Of a stretch of 64,000 nt of DNA, positions 23,060 to 35,500 are shown one piece after another. Under the pieces are notes generated by a model. That model searched no databases and was not told the origin of the DNA. It saw only the letters and a list, made by a program, of their open reading frames with translations. Source of the DNA: Gyromitra esculenta. Taxonomy: Eukaryota; Ascomycota; Pezizomycetes; Pezizales; Discinaceae. Both the position numbers and the translations under genes were made by a program. The DNA lies in NCBI GenBank assembly GCA_038503075.1, contig JBCAML010000011.1:310001-374000 (forward strand), read 5' to 3'. Every line of letters starts with the position of its first letter. The stretch's first letter is position 1.

Positions 23060-23117
23060 AGCTTAAGCAACGATAGATAGATAGATAGATTAATCATACA
23101 CGCAGCTTAAGCAACGA
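23060..23117 (-). mobile_element. 30-bp LINE 3'-end insertion (TATC tail) with exact 14-bp target duplication
   Basis: The 14-mer agcttaagcaacga is present at 23060-23073 and, unchanged, at 23104-23117. Between the copies are just 30 bases: four TAGA units, then ttaatcatacacgc. Read on the minus strand this is gcgtgtatgattaa plus (TATC)n, the extreme 3' end of the LINE at 23459-23884. Confidence 0.9.
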
Positions 23118-23445
23118 GAATAAAGTTGATGGTGAGCTTGAAAAGTGGGGATTACAGTTGTTCACTTAAGAGTAACAAACACGAGGGATTCCTTTTGTGT
23201 TCCAGTAGTCTGAGGGATTTGTCGAGGGTCGTGGGTGAATAGATGGTTGGTATGTCGCGTCATGAATTAGCACTCGTGTTTTGGAGTATGTTCCCCAACG
23301 GCTCTATTTGTTAGAAGTCGAGTATATAAAGCCTGGAGCCTTACAGTCGAGTTCTCAATCTCGCTATCTATGTTACAACGGAGATATTGGCTAAGGGCCG
23401 TGTTAAGCCAAGCTCGGAGGTCTAAGTACAGTTGAGTCTTAACAC

Positions 23446-23899
23446 GGTTTCGCACTGGTAGATAGATAGATAGATAGATTAATCATACACGCATCCAACC
23501 TCTTGGGTTATGGCGGTTAGCAAACAAAAAACAAAAAACAAAAACTAAACAAACTGCCAAAAGCAAAACCATACCAATCTGACTAACATAAATAATAAAC
23601 CCAAAACAACAAAAATAAAATAAAACAAAACAATATAAACCATTCAACATCTTTTATCTCGCATATATCCTCTCCTATCTTTCCAAATCTCGTATCCCCA
23701 TTCTAGCTCCCTGTCTCGCCCTTCCTCTTCCTCTCTTACGCTCCTTCTTACAATTCTGAACTCTTTCCATATCTTAACTCCATATTTTATACCCTCATCG
23801 GTATACAATAGCTCTCTTGCCCCTACTGCTCTTTCCAATTTTTCTTCCGCTTCACTTCTCGAGTCTACCGTGAACCCGCAAACTGGTTTCGCACTGGTA
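23446..23899 (-). mobile_element. 426-bp 5'-truncated LINE with 13-15-bp target duplication
   Basis: The direct repeat ggtttcgcactggta lies at 23446-23460 and 23885-23899. The inserted minus-strand sequence is open from its first base (VCGFTVDSRSEAEEKLERAV) to a stop at 23644, giving the last 79 residues of a LINE ORF2-like protein, rich in charge and ending WKDRRGYMRDKRC. A 183-nt 3' UTR follows, with T-rich repeats (rc of aaacaaaaaacaaaaa), the hairpin region ccgccataacccaagaggt, ggatgcgtgtatgattaa and a (TATC)n tail. Reverse transcriptase and endonuclease domains are missing, so it cannot move by itself. Confidence 0.85.
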
Positions 23900-24097
23900 T
23901 GGGCTGGGTATGAATCTAGGTTCTGGGGAGTTTTGTTTGATTGATGATGCTTTGAAGGATATGACGGCTCTCTCTTTAAGGTTTCTTAGTTCATCCTTAC
24001 CATTCCTCCCGCCTCACATCATTCTAAGTCAGAAGACACCCCCATATGCGCCGTCCTCAACTCAAGGTCTCCTTCAATTCTCCAAATTAGTTTCGCT

Positions 24098-24874
24098 ATG
24101 CTCCTCAGAGCCCGTCTTTGTGCATCAGATGCTCACCCATCACCATCCCACAAGATCTTCGAAGTCAAAGCCGAGAACAATGAAGTTGAAAACATTCTAG
24201 CCCAGTCATACTGGGAAATGCCTCAAGAGAATAACCAACTCAGCAACCCCGTCCATCTACAGGTAATCACCCAACGAAGATCCGAACCAGTCCTAGTCCT
24301 CGAGTTTATCGAAACAGGGTGCAATTTCGTATTCCAAGTCATGAACGACGTAGCACAATGGTGTATCGAGCTGGCGGAGACCCATACCCTCCCGGCTGGG
24401 TGCAGTCTCGTCAACCACGAATTCGTCTCTAACAAGATAATGCCCGTAACAGGCAGCACCTTCTGCTCCCTGCTGAACCTGCTATATATGGACGACATAA
24501 AACTACCAGCCTGGATAACCCGAGTACCAGCATCCACTAACCGTCCTCCAAACCACGTCATCGCCGTATTTCTAAAAGCACCCCCAGGATCACCCTGGCT
24601 CGCGACGGGACACGTATCAATGCTTGTTAGCCCGGATACAGAGCTCTCTGAGATATTCCGTGTGCTGCGTAGGGATTGGCCTAATTTCACTCTTAGACAT
24701 CTCGGGTCGACGGAACTCTTACCGGCTGAAGATCAGAAACTGTATTCATATGATTTGGCGAGGACGCAAGGCACTTTGATGAAGGACTTAGGCTTGCCTG
24801 TGGGTAAGACTTGGTTTATGCCGGAACCATTAGCGATTGAACCGGTGCCACGGAGGTTGAGGAATAGATCATGA
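24098..24874 (+). CDS. Unknown-family protein, paralogue of the 8182-8958 gene
   Basis: A 258-residue frame with an ATG at 24098. Shared order with the 8182-8958 protein: YWEMP against LWERAMP, EPVLVLEFIETG, VAQWCIE, KIMPVTGSTFCSLLNLL against KLMGMDCNLFNRILML, and LRHLGS against LRNLGG. The middle has an extra segment (APPGSPWLATGHVSMLV). No signal peptide, membrane span or known motif is visible. Its upstream region was hit by the LINE copy ending at 23899, so its promoter may be altered. The family is unknown to me; the start codon is the first in-frame Met and could lie further downstream. Confidence 0.72.
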   Translation: MLLRARLCASDAHPSPSHKIFEVKAENNEVENILAQSYWEMPQENNQLSNPVHLQVITQRRSEPVLVLEFIETGCNFVFQVMNDVAQWCIELAETHTLPAGCSLVNHEFVSNKIMPVTGSTFCSLLNLLYMDDIKLPAWITRVPASTNRPPNHVIAVFLKAPPGSPWLATGHVSMLVSPDTELSEIFRVLRRDWPNFTLRHLGSTELLPAEDQKLYSYDLARTQGTLMKDLGLPVGKTWFMPEPLAIEPVPRRLRNRS

Positions 24875-25178
24875 GGACTGCCGTTATAACTCTTGTTGAT
24901 TATGAACGAAGGGTGATTAGGGTGATTAGGATGGTGGGGTAAAAACTGTAGCTCTAAGGGGTTATTATCGTCTATATCGATATTTATAGCCTCGTCCAGC
25001 TGGCTAAATTAACACTCCCCGGATATGTCCCCCCTTTCAGTTCTTATAACTTTGAAGTTCCATGAGTTTACTGTTATCATCAAAACAAAGCTGAGAAAGA
25101 ATCCAGTAAATTTTGATTTTGTAAAAATACAGCAATCCATTGTCCCCAGTACATTTGTCTGATACTCCGCAATCCTGC

Positions 25179-26787
25179 TTAAGCCAATGTAAAGTCAATA
25201 ACCTGTAGACGCCTATTAGGATAAGATCCAGACTGTCTCAAGAAGACAGACAAGATGTTCTGATCCTTCAACCTCTGTTTATCAAACAGCGGCTCGGTAT
25301 CGTATCCCGTACCCTTCCACAGTTGAGTCCAGTCTTTGAAGGAGCCAGCGGCAGTCGAGTAGTAGATTGTCACAGTTGTATCCGTGTTTGATGGCATTAG
25401 CGCAATAAGTTCGCCGGAATTTGCAACAGCGAACTTGCCCCTCAAGCCGGTAGCAGTAGGCGCGGTGAGGCCTGAGATGGAGATGGGATTACGTGTCCAA
25501 ATCCCTAGATCCAGAAATTTAGTCAAATGACCTAGAAGTGTCGAATTATGGGGTGGAAGTAGTTACCTGTAGCACTCCTCCAATAATGATACCACAAATA
25601 TGCGCCACTTGTAGTCTCGCGATTAAGGACATGAAACCTCCCTGCGAAATCTGCAATCTGACCCTCCTGATTCAAAATGCCACTATTCTGCGGAATCGTA
25701 TAGACCAGACTCCCCGACGTAGTTGGGGTAATAGCCTGTCCACTAGCCAGCGTAGCTACTGTAGTACCCGCATTATTCTTCCAGGTCTTGCCTTTATCGT
25801 CGCTATACGCATAGCCCAGGTCGTGGTTCGTGACCACGTCCGGAGTCTCTCTCCACGTCCACGAGGCTTGGATGCGGCCGTTGAGGTAGTCGAAGCCGTT
25901 GATGTAGGCGTTGTTGTTGTCACCCTGGAGATATTTTCCGACTTGAGACCAGGAGTGGGTCGTTGCGCTGTAAAGATAGATGTAGCTATCGCCTGCGCCA
26001 GATCTATATAATAATAATAAAGAACCAATTTAGCCTATCCTATCCTATCCATCTCTTCCTCTCTCAGGTGTGTGTGTGTGACGTACGCTCCAATACGCAG
26101 CTCGAAGAATAGATCATTATCAACCCTTTCAAACCTTGGATACGTCACCGGCGTCCACAATCCGGTAGCACCCGGCAGGGCATTCAGCGTAGATCCAAAA
26201 AGTGAAGTCGACCAGGTATACGAAGCCGGGTTTGTCGCAACGCCCTGCTGGGAGACTCGGTAGTGTAGTGGTACATCATGGTGGTCTATATAGCACCAGG
26301 GTTAGGGATTTTTATTACCCTTAGGCTAAACGGAGCAACAGGGGAGAGGGGGGATGGACCATAGCTTAAGTGGATTGTGCCATCGCCAGGGCAGATCCCG
26401 ATAGAGATGGTGTTGTGGGCGTCGATTGTAGTTTGGACGTAGTCTTTGAAGAGTATGAATTCCCAGGCTGCTACGGGACTGATCTTTCTTCTTCCAACGC
26501 TGACGAGGTTTTGAGCGTAGGTTCCGGAGGTGTTGTAGAATGCTGCGTATTGCCTGGGGAGGGTGTCTGTTAGACTACGTGTAGCAAAGAGTATTGGGAG
26601 GTTTCAGAGATACTTACCAACCGTTGTAGGAAGTGACAACACTCTGTTGGAAACTCCCACCATTCAATCGAGCACTGCCTTCAACATCAATCCCTAGATT
26701 CGTTGTAGTAGTAGCCGAAATCGAAAGACCAAGCACCGACGTCACCGCCAGGAACCACCAGTACATCACAGCTTGAAACCTAGCCAT
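25179..26787 (-). CDS. Secreted BNR/Asp-box repeat protein (BNR_4-like, sialidase-fold)
   Basis: Likely extracellular beta-propeller protein acting on polysaccharide, as in BNR_4 family members; the exact substrate is unknown. Five exons: 26787-26618, 26553-26360, 26285-26087, 26003-25567 and 25504-25179; phases close to a 441-residue product. The first 25 residues (MARFQAVMYWWFLAVTSVLG, then LSISA) form a signal peptide. Typical blocks: GRIQASWTWRETPDVVTNHD, the Asp-box YAYSDDKGKTWKNN, IADFAGRFHVLNRE and LWYHYWRSATGIWTRNPI, the last created by the 62-nt final intron. Intron 2 has donor GTCCAT, weak but frame-consistent. It ends IDFTLA. It stands alone between long spacers. Confidence 0.88.
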
Positions 26788-29700
26788 AGTGTCTTAAGAT
26801 GAGCACTTCACTTGGTAAAATTTCAATGGCTCGTAGAGAGCACCAGTTCGCAGACATCGTACCCCATTCTTATACAGCACCGTCCTTCATCGAAATACCC
26901 TGACACGAGCAAGCATCCGGGCACCAGCCGGTGGCATCGCGACGCCGTTCCGTGAAGCCTGTCCAAATATCCTCTGCACCCCCCCCTATACCCCCGGAAA
27001 GTAACATCTTCGGTATGCGGGCTAATATACACCGTATCTTATCAACACACCCCAACCCCGGATCTCTATCTCGCCTCCTGAGGAGAAATATGGAGTTTCT
27101 TTTTTGTTCCTAGATGGTAGGCAGGCGCAGCAGGGGCAAGAACCGGTGTTATATTCGTCATTCTAGTACTGCCGTTAGTCTATTGTGGGGAAAAACAAAA
27201 TACACAATGCGGGGAGGGGGGGTTAATATGCGTATATACCCCTGCATGGATGTAGGCTAATCATTACCCTCCGAACCCAGTATAGTGGCCTTTCTTTTTC
27301 TGGGGTCTCGAATTCGGAAGTATTCCGTGATTTATTCCATCCTCAACTCATTACTGCGGTACTCCCCCGGTACTCCCCCTAGGTCTCGGCAATGTAGCCC
27401 GAGGCTTGGTGGTACTGACATGCAGCTGTCGAAAGTTGGTATTCGTGGCAGAACATATTTAATGCTTTGACAGAAATCACTTTACTGGTATATGCAGTCC
27501 AGCTAGGAATGCTTCGCTTTTAATTTCAGTACGTTACGTTCCTTACCTAGATCACACGCATCATACGTGCATGATACGTTTGGTACCTATGCGTACAGTA
27601 AAATTACGGTTAAATGATTCAAAACCATGTCAGTTCTTTATATTCGCTGGGGAATATACTTCATCGTTAGGCTAGTTTTGTAAGTATCCGAGGACATCTC
27701 TGCATACGTATGTCTCAGGGTTAGGGTTTTTGTAGTATCGAGTGACCTTTCATGATTATTTCACAAACTCAACAACAGGTCAAGATGGGAGCTGGCTATC
27801 TGACGCGTTCGCCATACCTGTGGTATACCTTTAAACAACACATAAATATCTGAAGCCTTCCCCAAATCTTTCCCAGATCTTTCAATTTGGCGGTATTCCA
27901 GCGTACTTAGAGCCCGAGAGGTATCTAATTACACGTAGTTAGTGCGGGGGGATCAACGCCCACTTCACAGATCCCCTAGAACCCAAAAATCATGGAATAA
28001 TAACGTGTTCGGTCATGGAACGATGAAAATGAGCCACTCCGTTCGCTCTAGCGTACCCAAGCATTGTATCTCCAGGTTAGCACTGCAGTAGGCGAATCGC
28101 AAGTATTGAGCTCATGTCATCATTGTTCTTTTTCTAGTCCCGCTGTTATTACTCTTACTACCCACTAAGGTGAAGGGCGATATCCGTACTCTGCATCAGC
28201 AAATATGGCATTCCTCAATGGCTATCGGAGCTTCGTTCATGCCTCAGTTGCTTCGCTATGCCGCGCTGGAAAGTGGATGATCTCGCCTCTCGTCAACTTC
28301 ATTGAAACTACTATAGAGGCACATGTACGTATGCTTCCTCCTCGTTAGCCTCCTGAGAGATCAGAACAAGGTTTTTTACCCCCCCAGAGTTCAAGAGGAC
28401 GTAAGATCAGGAGCTAGACAAAACTCAACTTTTTCTAAACATAGATAGATCCAGTATTTTTCTAGGCGACCGCATATATGTATATTTTCTCACCCGTTTG
28501 CTATTAAAACCCATTTATAAACTGGCTGGCCCACTGGCAAATGGGTTAGCCCATTTACAAAGAGAGCAGCTTCGCGCACCGGCTAACCCATCTACAAAGA
28601 GACGCTAACAAATAGCCCATATTCCAAGAAAGATACCCTGCTTAAATCCAACGAATACCTTTCACCTATGCACCTACACACAATATAATACAATATACTA
28701 CAATACAAAAACATCCAGTAAATTCAAAATTAGAGGCTTGATGCTACGGAGTCCAAATAGTTAAATAAATTTATGATATAAAAGTATACTAAGAAGTACA
28801 ATACTTTTATATGATACATGCAGGTTTCTATAATTTCTGTGTAGTGCCCCTAATAGAACTCATTCACTTGAGAGATGGGCTAGGTGCAAGGGATACTTTG
28901 AAGATAGGCAGGCCCATAAGCAAAGTAGCTCTATTGGTAAATAAGCCAATCCATCTGCAAAGTGGCCGACCACTTCGTAAAGGGGGGGTTCTGGTAAATG
29001 GGCCAGAATATAATATACAAACCCTTTTTTTGAGAGCGAAAGAAACTAAACTGAAATATACCAACAATACATATATCTAGTACTATTGTTATCCCCAGGG
29101 CGATATTAATCTATTCAAAACTTTGATAGAGAGGTTTTGTAAGAAATTTTACATTTCAAAGGAAGGTGGCGAAACCGGTATCGGAAATTAATAGGAGAAG
29201 GGGTTGGGAAAATATAGACATCATTTCTGACAGATTCCTGACAAATTTGTACCCACTGGGTAAAGTCTACTTCCCATGGATTTTTGGAAAATTTCAAAAC
29301 ACCTCTCTCAGTTCCCCGACCTCCCTCCAATGTGATGGTGGTTTAATGCAGTAAAACTACAAAGCAGCCTCTCCCTTTTCTGCAAGTTGGTTTATACAAA
29401 TAGGGCAATTCGCAATTAGGGAAGTATGCGGTTCATAGTTCCAACGAGGCCTCCTCAAAGTTCACTCAGAGGTCCAATTAGATCACGAGATCATTGAATC
29501 ATCATCGCTCACTCGAAGGTCACAGCATCCTCAAATGACCCGAGCTGCTCAATGATCTACTTTTTGTGTAACACTTCAGCATCATCCAAATTATATGAAT
29601 ATTCATCGATAGAGCCGTTTTAAATAACATGGCCCTATACGTCACTTAATGAATCACAAAAATAGCGCAGGGCCCTACCTCACGCTACAGAATTTCGAGT

Positions 29701-29897
29701 AAAACAGACGGATATGAACCATGGACAGAAACATAAAATAAACTCTCCCATTTGCCGATCGTCTGTTATCTCACCAAAGCTCCGTCTCTATGATTCCTAT
29801 TTCGATTGTACGTTTTACCAACTTTCACTCGTTCATCTTTCCATCCCCTGGACCAGGCAGCTAACTAAGATAGCGATGCCCTCTAGCGCGCCAGCGA
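26788..29897. other. 3.1-kb spacer without a recognised gene
   Basis: Contains the promoter of the BNR protein, a TCGAGTGA octamer at 27738-27745 and a degenerate repeat zone at about 28510-28600 (ggttagcccatttacaaaga recurs about 45 bp later as ggctaacccatctacaaaga, with a weaker echo near 28932). No open frame resembles a known protein. Confidence 0.55.
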
Positions 29898-32550
29898 TTA
29901 CTCGCCCAGCTCCGCAAGCTCCCTCCTAACCTGATCCTCTGTCTTAATCTTCTTCGTTTGCGTATCCTCTAGTTTCTCTCCATTTGCCTGCCTCAGCTTC
30001 AGGTCCTCAATTGCCCTCAATTTTTTGTGTAGGCCCCTTAGTTTCTTATCTGTGTTGGAGGGAGTGTCCGGTGTGTCCTGAGCAGCAGGCCTCGGGGATT
30101 CGATCTTCTGTAGGCCTTCCATTGAAGGAGGGGCCAGAGTATCGGCAGTAGGCCTGGATGCTTGTTGATGCTGACGTGGCTCCCTCTCGCTCTTACTCTT
30201 GGTTCTCCTTAGGCCGTCTTGATCCCGATCCCTGTTGTTCCGACTCTTACTCCTCGGGTGCTCGTTGCGCGGATGTCTTCCACTATCCCTGCTTTCTCGC
30301 TCTCCGCTAGGCCCGGAGGGTGCTCCAGGGACACCAGGGGCGCCACCTTGTTGCTGCTGTTCGAGTTTCGCTTTCTTGGCAGCCTCTCGCTTCTTCTTGT
30401 TCTTCAGCGCGGCCTTGCTCAAGTTATCTTCATCAGCCCCAGCCCCAGTTCCAGCCAAGGAAACGCCACCGCCTGGCGCAGCCCCCGGAGGCAGTTTTTC
30501 AGCCGGTGTGGCGCCGGGGACCTCTCTTCTCTTGCCCCTCCCAAACCCGTTAGCTGTTCCAGCACCGCTACCATTAGCGTAGATATGCGCCGCACCACCC
30601 TCGTCTTCACGTTTGAAATGAAGAGGAGTTGCCGTATTACGGGCGTGTGGTGGGCGATAGGCACCGGTAGGTTTCTTTGGAGTCGCGCTGGCAACATGTT
30701 CTGACGCTGAGTGGTGAGGAGCCGGCGCTGCCGGGAGGGGGTTCGGCAACGGATGCGCTGAAACAGGCTGAGGACGCCAGCACACATTATAAAGCTCCTC
30801 CAAATCATGGTTATACATCAGTTCCCCGGTGTAATGCCAGATTTTGACACCATTATCCACCCTCAGTCTCGGACTAGTAGTTGCAGTCAGAATGTACCTT
30901 CCGTCTGGACTCCATTCACAGACGCTAGCGTTTGAGGCCTCAATCGTACAGAGTTTCCTCATCCCCGCTTGTCTATCATAGATATCCATTGATCCTTGCA
31001 AATTTCCGAAACCAGCAACAAGGACGAATCTAGCGTGTGGAGAAAACAAGATTGTGTTCCTGGGGCCTGCTGGCAATGCGTGAACTGTGTTGGCCCGGAT
31101 ATCGAATATGGTGGTCTTTGCGGGCATAAATCCATAGACCACGCCAAATTCCTTCGAATCAGTCGACCAAGCAACGTCATGGATTGGGCCTTCCTTATCT
31201 GTAAACACCGAGATCTGTGTTAGTGGCATAACTCCATAACAAATCGAGTGAGTAGTCATGGAGCTACATACCCAGTGTAACACGGCAATCGTAATTGCCA
31301 GCTACCGTTATCAAATAAAGATTGGTCTCTCCATAATAGGACTTCCCCGTCTTATCCGCATCCGTCTGGGCGAAAACCAAAACGCTAGTACCCAAAGCAT
31401 TCCACTTCAACTGCACCCTGTCTGCTTTGTAGAAGCTCTTCTTGGATAGGACAGTAGTAAAAGCGGGAATTTGATAAATTTGGACGGCGGCGGGAGAGCC
31501 CTACGTATCAAACGTGTTAACTTTCCAGTCTTCGGAAATGGGGCAAAACAGGACGTACCTTTCGTTCCGGGATGAACACTGCAACGGAATAATTTTTCCC
31601 CGGACTCAATGCGAAATCAGTGACTCCCTCAACAACAAGGTTGCTCCAGACAGTGTCCATCTTCGCCGCTTCGTAGAACTGGACTTGGTTCGTGACAACT
31701 CTGGCGCAGTATTTTTCGTCATAGGTATATTGAAGATTCCATCCAGACTGAGATTTCTGCACGAATGCTACAACGTGCTCAGCCGTCGCAGTTTTCCAGA
31801 CTTTAAGATTCTTCGTGGCGTTTCCGTCTTCCTGTTTGGCTTTCCGGGGGTCAATTTTCTGAGGGGTAGGCAAATCGCGAACTGCGCGAGGGAACGTACT
31901 AGGTCTTTCCCACGTGATTATGTAGCTACCCAACGGCGAGAATCCGACTTCGTGGACATTCTGGGCTGGGAGAACGCTGACCACGTCGCCAGTGTCTGCG
32001 TTGGATATTTTAACACTAAAGCTCATTTCGGGTTAGTCAGCTTATTTGCAATCCAACCCCGGAAAGCCACCGGATGTCCGCATGATCCATGAAAAAGAAT
32101 CGTGGGGTCCAGGAAGCGTGACAGGCAAAACTTACTCTTCATTACACGCCCAGGCAAAATATTTTCCGTCCGGACTGTAAATGCAGCATCGATTGTTGGT
32201 CTGTGGCCTGCAGAAATGAAAAACAACATATCGTCAGGTCTAGAAACTCCTCAGTTGGGGGGGGGGGTTTGAGCAAGTGACTCATAAAATAAGAATAATC
32301 GTACTGGTCGAATTTGGATTGAGGTGAGTATTTTGGGTACGCTTCAACCACACCGATAGTTTTTTGCGTCCGATCTGAAGAATCGCACCAGTGATGTCAG
32401 CCCAAGTTCCATCCATCCCATCTCGTCAACAGATGAGTCCTACGACCCAGATTCAGGTGCATCCATGTAATCCGTCCTCTTGGCCATCCCGCGCTCTCGA
32501 GGTGAAGGTTACTCACAGGCAAATTGAGTCTGTACTGTAGTGGCAGCCAT
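29898..32550 (-). CDS. Eukaryotic translation initiation factor 2A (eIF2A)
   Basis: Cytosolic beta-propeller factor that can deliver initiator tRNA to the 40S subunit independently of eIF2. Six exons: 32550-32517, 32374-32305, 32207-32136, 32015-31559, 31500-31272 and 31198-29898; product 720 residues. The joins are supported by family blocks that appear only after splicing: TQFAYRTQKTIGVVEAYPKY, NRCCIYSPDGKYFAWACNED followed by VKISNADTG, and VTLDKEGPIHDVAWS. The propeller continues through FGVVYGFMPAKTTIFD, GPRNTILFSPHARFVLVAGF and CEWSPDGRYILTATTSPRL. The C-terminal third is disordered and basic (GAYRPPHAR, then a Lys/Arg/Ser-rich stretch), ending in a helical charged tail (KLRAIEDLKLRQANGEKLED), as in eIF2A. 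All introns have GT-AG ends. Confidence 0.95.
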
Positions 32551-35500
32551 GATTATCCTCGCAAGTGAATGGGAGAATAAAAACGGATTTGACGGATAGA
32601 ACTTGTCGTTTTGCTCTTCGTGCTTTTCGTTTCCTTAGGAGGGATGTTTTTTGATGATGGTTTTTGCTTTTTTCTTTCTTGTGCTCTGTTTGGATAAGAA
32701 ATAGATCGTTTCAAGGGTGTACCTGAACAACCGTCCAGAACAACGAGAAAAATTAAGACCAGGACAAAAGGGACCCAGAAAAACCGAAAAGGCAAAAAAA
32801 AAAAAAAAAGCTTGAAACCGAAGCCTCGAGGAGTAGTTAAACCACCGAAGCAGCGAAGACAAACTGAAACGAAGCTGGGATCACGAACGGAGGAGATGAA
32901 GGAGGAGACTGAGACGGAGGGGGAGGGAGGAGGAGGCAAGCAAGGAAAGAAGGAACCGACGACCCAAAACAAAGCCCAGGCAACCAGAAGAAAAGGCCAG
33001 ACTCTGAAGGCAACTCACAGCCTCGACCTCTAAAAATCGACCGGTAAAACTTCCTTGTTAGGGATTAAGAATTCTGAAACCATAGAACCCGTTGCCAGTC
33101 GCCAGCTACCTGTTGGCTGACGACTTGATCCTTGCCTGGGCGAAAAAAATAAGAAAGCAGACAAAGGCTGACGACTGTCTTGGCTCTCACCAGCTACGAG
33201 TTCTTTATCCTCAAAACCCACGGATCTCTTGCATGCTAACTGAAAGAGTTCAGACGGTCACAGCATGATATATTATTGGAAATTCTGGTGGTGCATGGAG
33301 GGTTCCTCTCAATTCGGGCATTTTGAGTCGGGGTGCTTTGTCGATCATGTGGTCTCAACTTAACACCTAACACCAGCAGCATATTCGCAAGACAAGACAA
33401 GACGAACACAATCTCGATCACCGCGACAAAGACAACAATACGATTCGTTGGAATTCGATCAGATAACACTCATTGGCCAGAGATATTGAATCGTGGCTTT
33501 AGAATCCGGAATCCGGAATCTCGAACCGAAGTCTAGATATGATTCAACAACGGCTATCGCGAAAACTAAGATCATCAGGATTGAGTGAACATCAATACAC
33601 CAAATTTGATATCAATTTCAATGCAACCGAGGTTAATTTCACAGTTTCTATTTTTAGAACTTCCTACCATTGCTAATCGCGAGCATCATCTATCAAATAA
33701 GATTATACTCCATACTTCATTCCACATTTCGCTCATTATCAGTTTCAGCCCAGTTTCAAGAGCAAGACTTCAAAGTCTCATTAAAGATTCTATTTATAGC
33801 TATAGCACTAAATTTCAAATACTCTTGATTGAGGGCAGGCCGCAGGGTCTGGTCGCTGGCTAAAATGTACTGGCCAACAAACCAACCCATAACGACAATC
33901 TCGGGGCAACACCATAAACATAAATTCGTTTCTTATTGATTAAGAACTGACAAGAGAAAAATCTGACAAATCGCTCACAATCAAGCCAACCAGCGTTCGG
34001 AGGTTGAAATAAAGATTTCGTATCAGACCGACCAAACCTTGGAAAGGTCTGAGCGAAAATCGCGATCTTAGATCTGAGAGCCAAGAGATATTAGAACTTT
34101 CCAGAAGGTCGTACGCTACAAGATCTAGACTATTTAGAAAAATATGAATATATTTGTCGCTTTTAGTAAATACATTAAATCATTGTTTGCTAGCAGAAAT
34201 TCAATAAGGGTTTGGCCATGAAAACGGGGGGCCTGAAGCATGCCAACATATAATTACGTATATATACACCGTACCTTCTCAGTCATCACGAATCGGGGGT
34301 GGCCTGAGATCACGGGATAGGAGTTATGCTGAGGATATGTTCTTGTCCCGTTATAAAAAACAAGCGATTCAGTCTCTAGGTTTTGGAGAGTGCTACGGGT
34401 ATAGGGGAAAGTCTATCAACGGGTGGCAGTGCAGCTCTTTCTCCTAAGAACCCAGGCTCGTGTAAATTCACAATTTTACCAACAAACTTACCTGTAGTTA
34501 GGTTTTAATACAAAGCACTCTTGATTTTTTACTATTTTTACTAAGCCTCTGTGGGAGTTGTGGAGCGGGAACGAAAATTGCTAGCTCTTGCTCGCGCTGC
34601 CACCTCTCCCCTACACCCGTAGTACTGGGTTATTTGGAACCAGTGTAATAGCACAAACACCCTAATCCTCCTCCTCTAGTGCCTAGACACTTTCTTACAA
34701 CTATTAATATTGGGATTACTAAATAGGGCACAGCGCCAAACCTGCGATAGTTAGCTCTCCGATGCTCTCACCAGCTCCTAACCTCAATATCCTTTAATTT
34801 TCACGGAAGGGGAGTACTGAGTCTCTTGGGGGCCTAGAAATCTTATAGAGTGCTTTATTGGTGCTAAAACGTAGGATAGTGATTAATTATTCCTACCTAT
34901 TGTGCTGTTTGCTCTGCGAACCTGATATTTGGCCTTCGGTTATCACCCTTCCGTTCGTACAGGAGGTGGGCGCGCGCTCTGGTACATTATTCTTTTCAAG
35001 TAAAGCAAAATTATTCCCCATGAGGCGCTCTGCGTACTGCCTAGAAAAAGCGGAGAGCGCAACCCTAGCAAATATATCTCTTTATCAAAGCTTTCTAGGC
35101 ATTATGGTTTCGAACTGCTGAGTGTGCTAGAAAACTAGCCAGCGCAAATTTATTGCAATTTCTGTGCCTAACAATATCTTATTTCTCCTTGCTAAATATC
35201 TGAACTTAATACCTAGGCTCTACTAACAAAAAGAAATAGTAAGGAGGATAAATCAGGCAACAAAAGGCACCAAGTCCATATAAATTACGAGGCATGATCT
35301 ATTCCTTCAGATACCGCTTCTAAATTAAGCAATAAGACTGAATCGTGGCCATAAGCTGGTGCCAAATTTGTCTAGGGGCTATAACCCACGGCCCCTAATA
35401 ACTTTTAGATACTTGCCTGGGTTATTCATACTAAGATAGCTTGCACGTTGCACCCGACTGATATTTTCCTCTTTTGATCTATTGGTTACCCGTCAAGCTA

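Larger units (their letters stand above)
22364..24097. other. Spacer with two LINE insertions
   Basis: Begins with the T-rich 3' flank of the AMSH-like gene. It contains a 30-bp retroposition scar (23060-23117) and a 426-bp truncated LINE (23446-23899), which ends about 200 bp before the start codon of the 24098 gene. No intact gene is seen. Confidence 0.65.
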
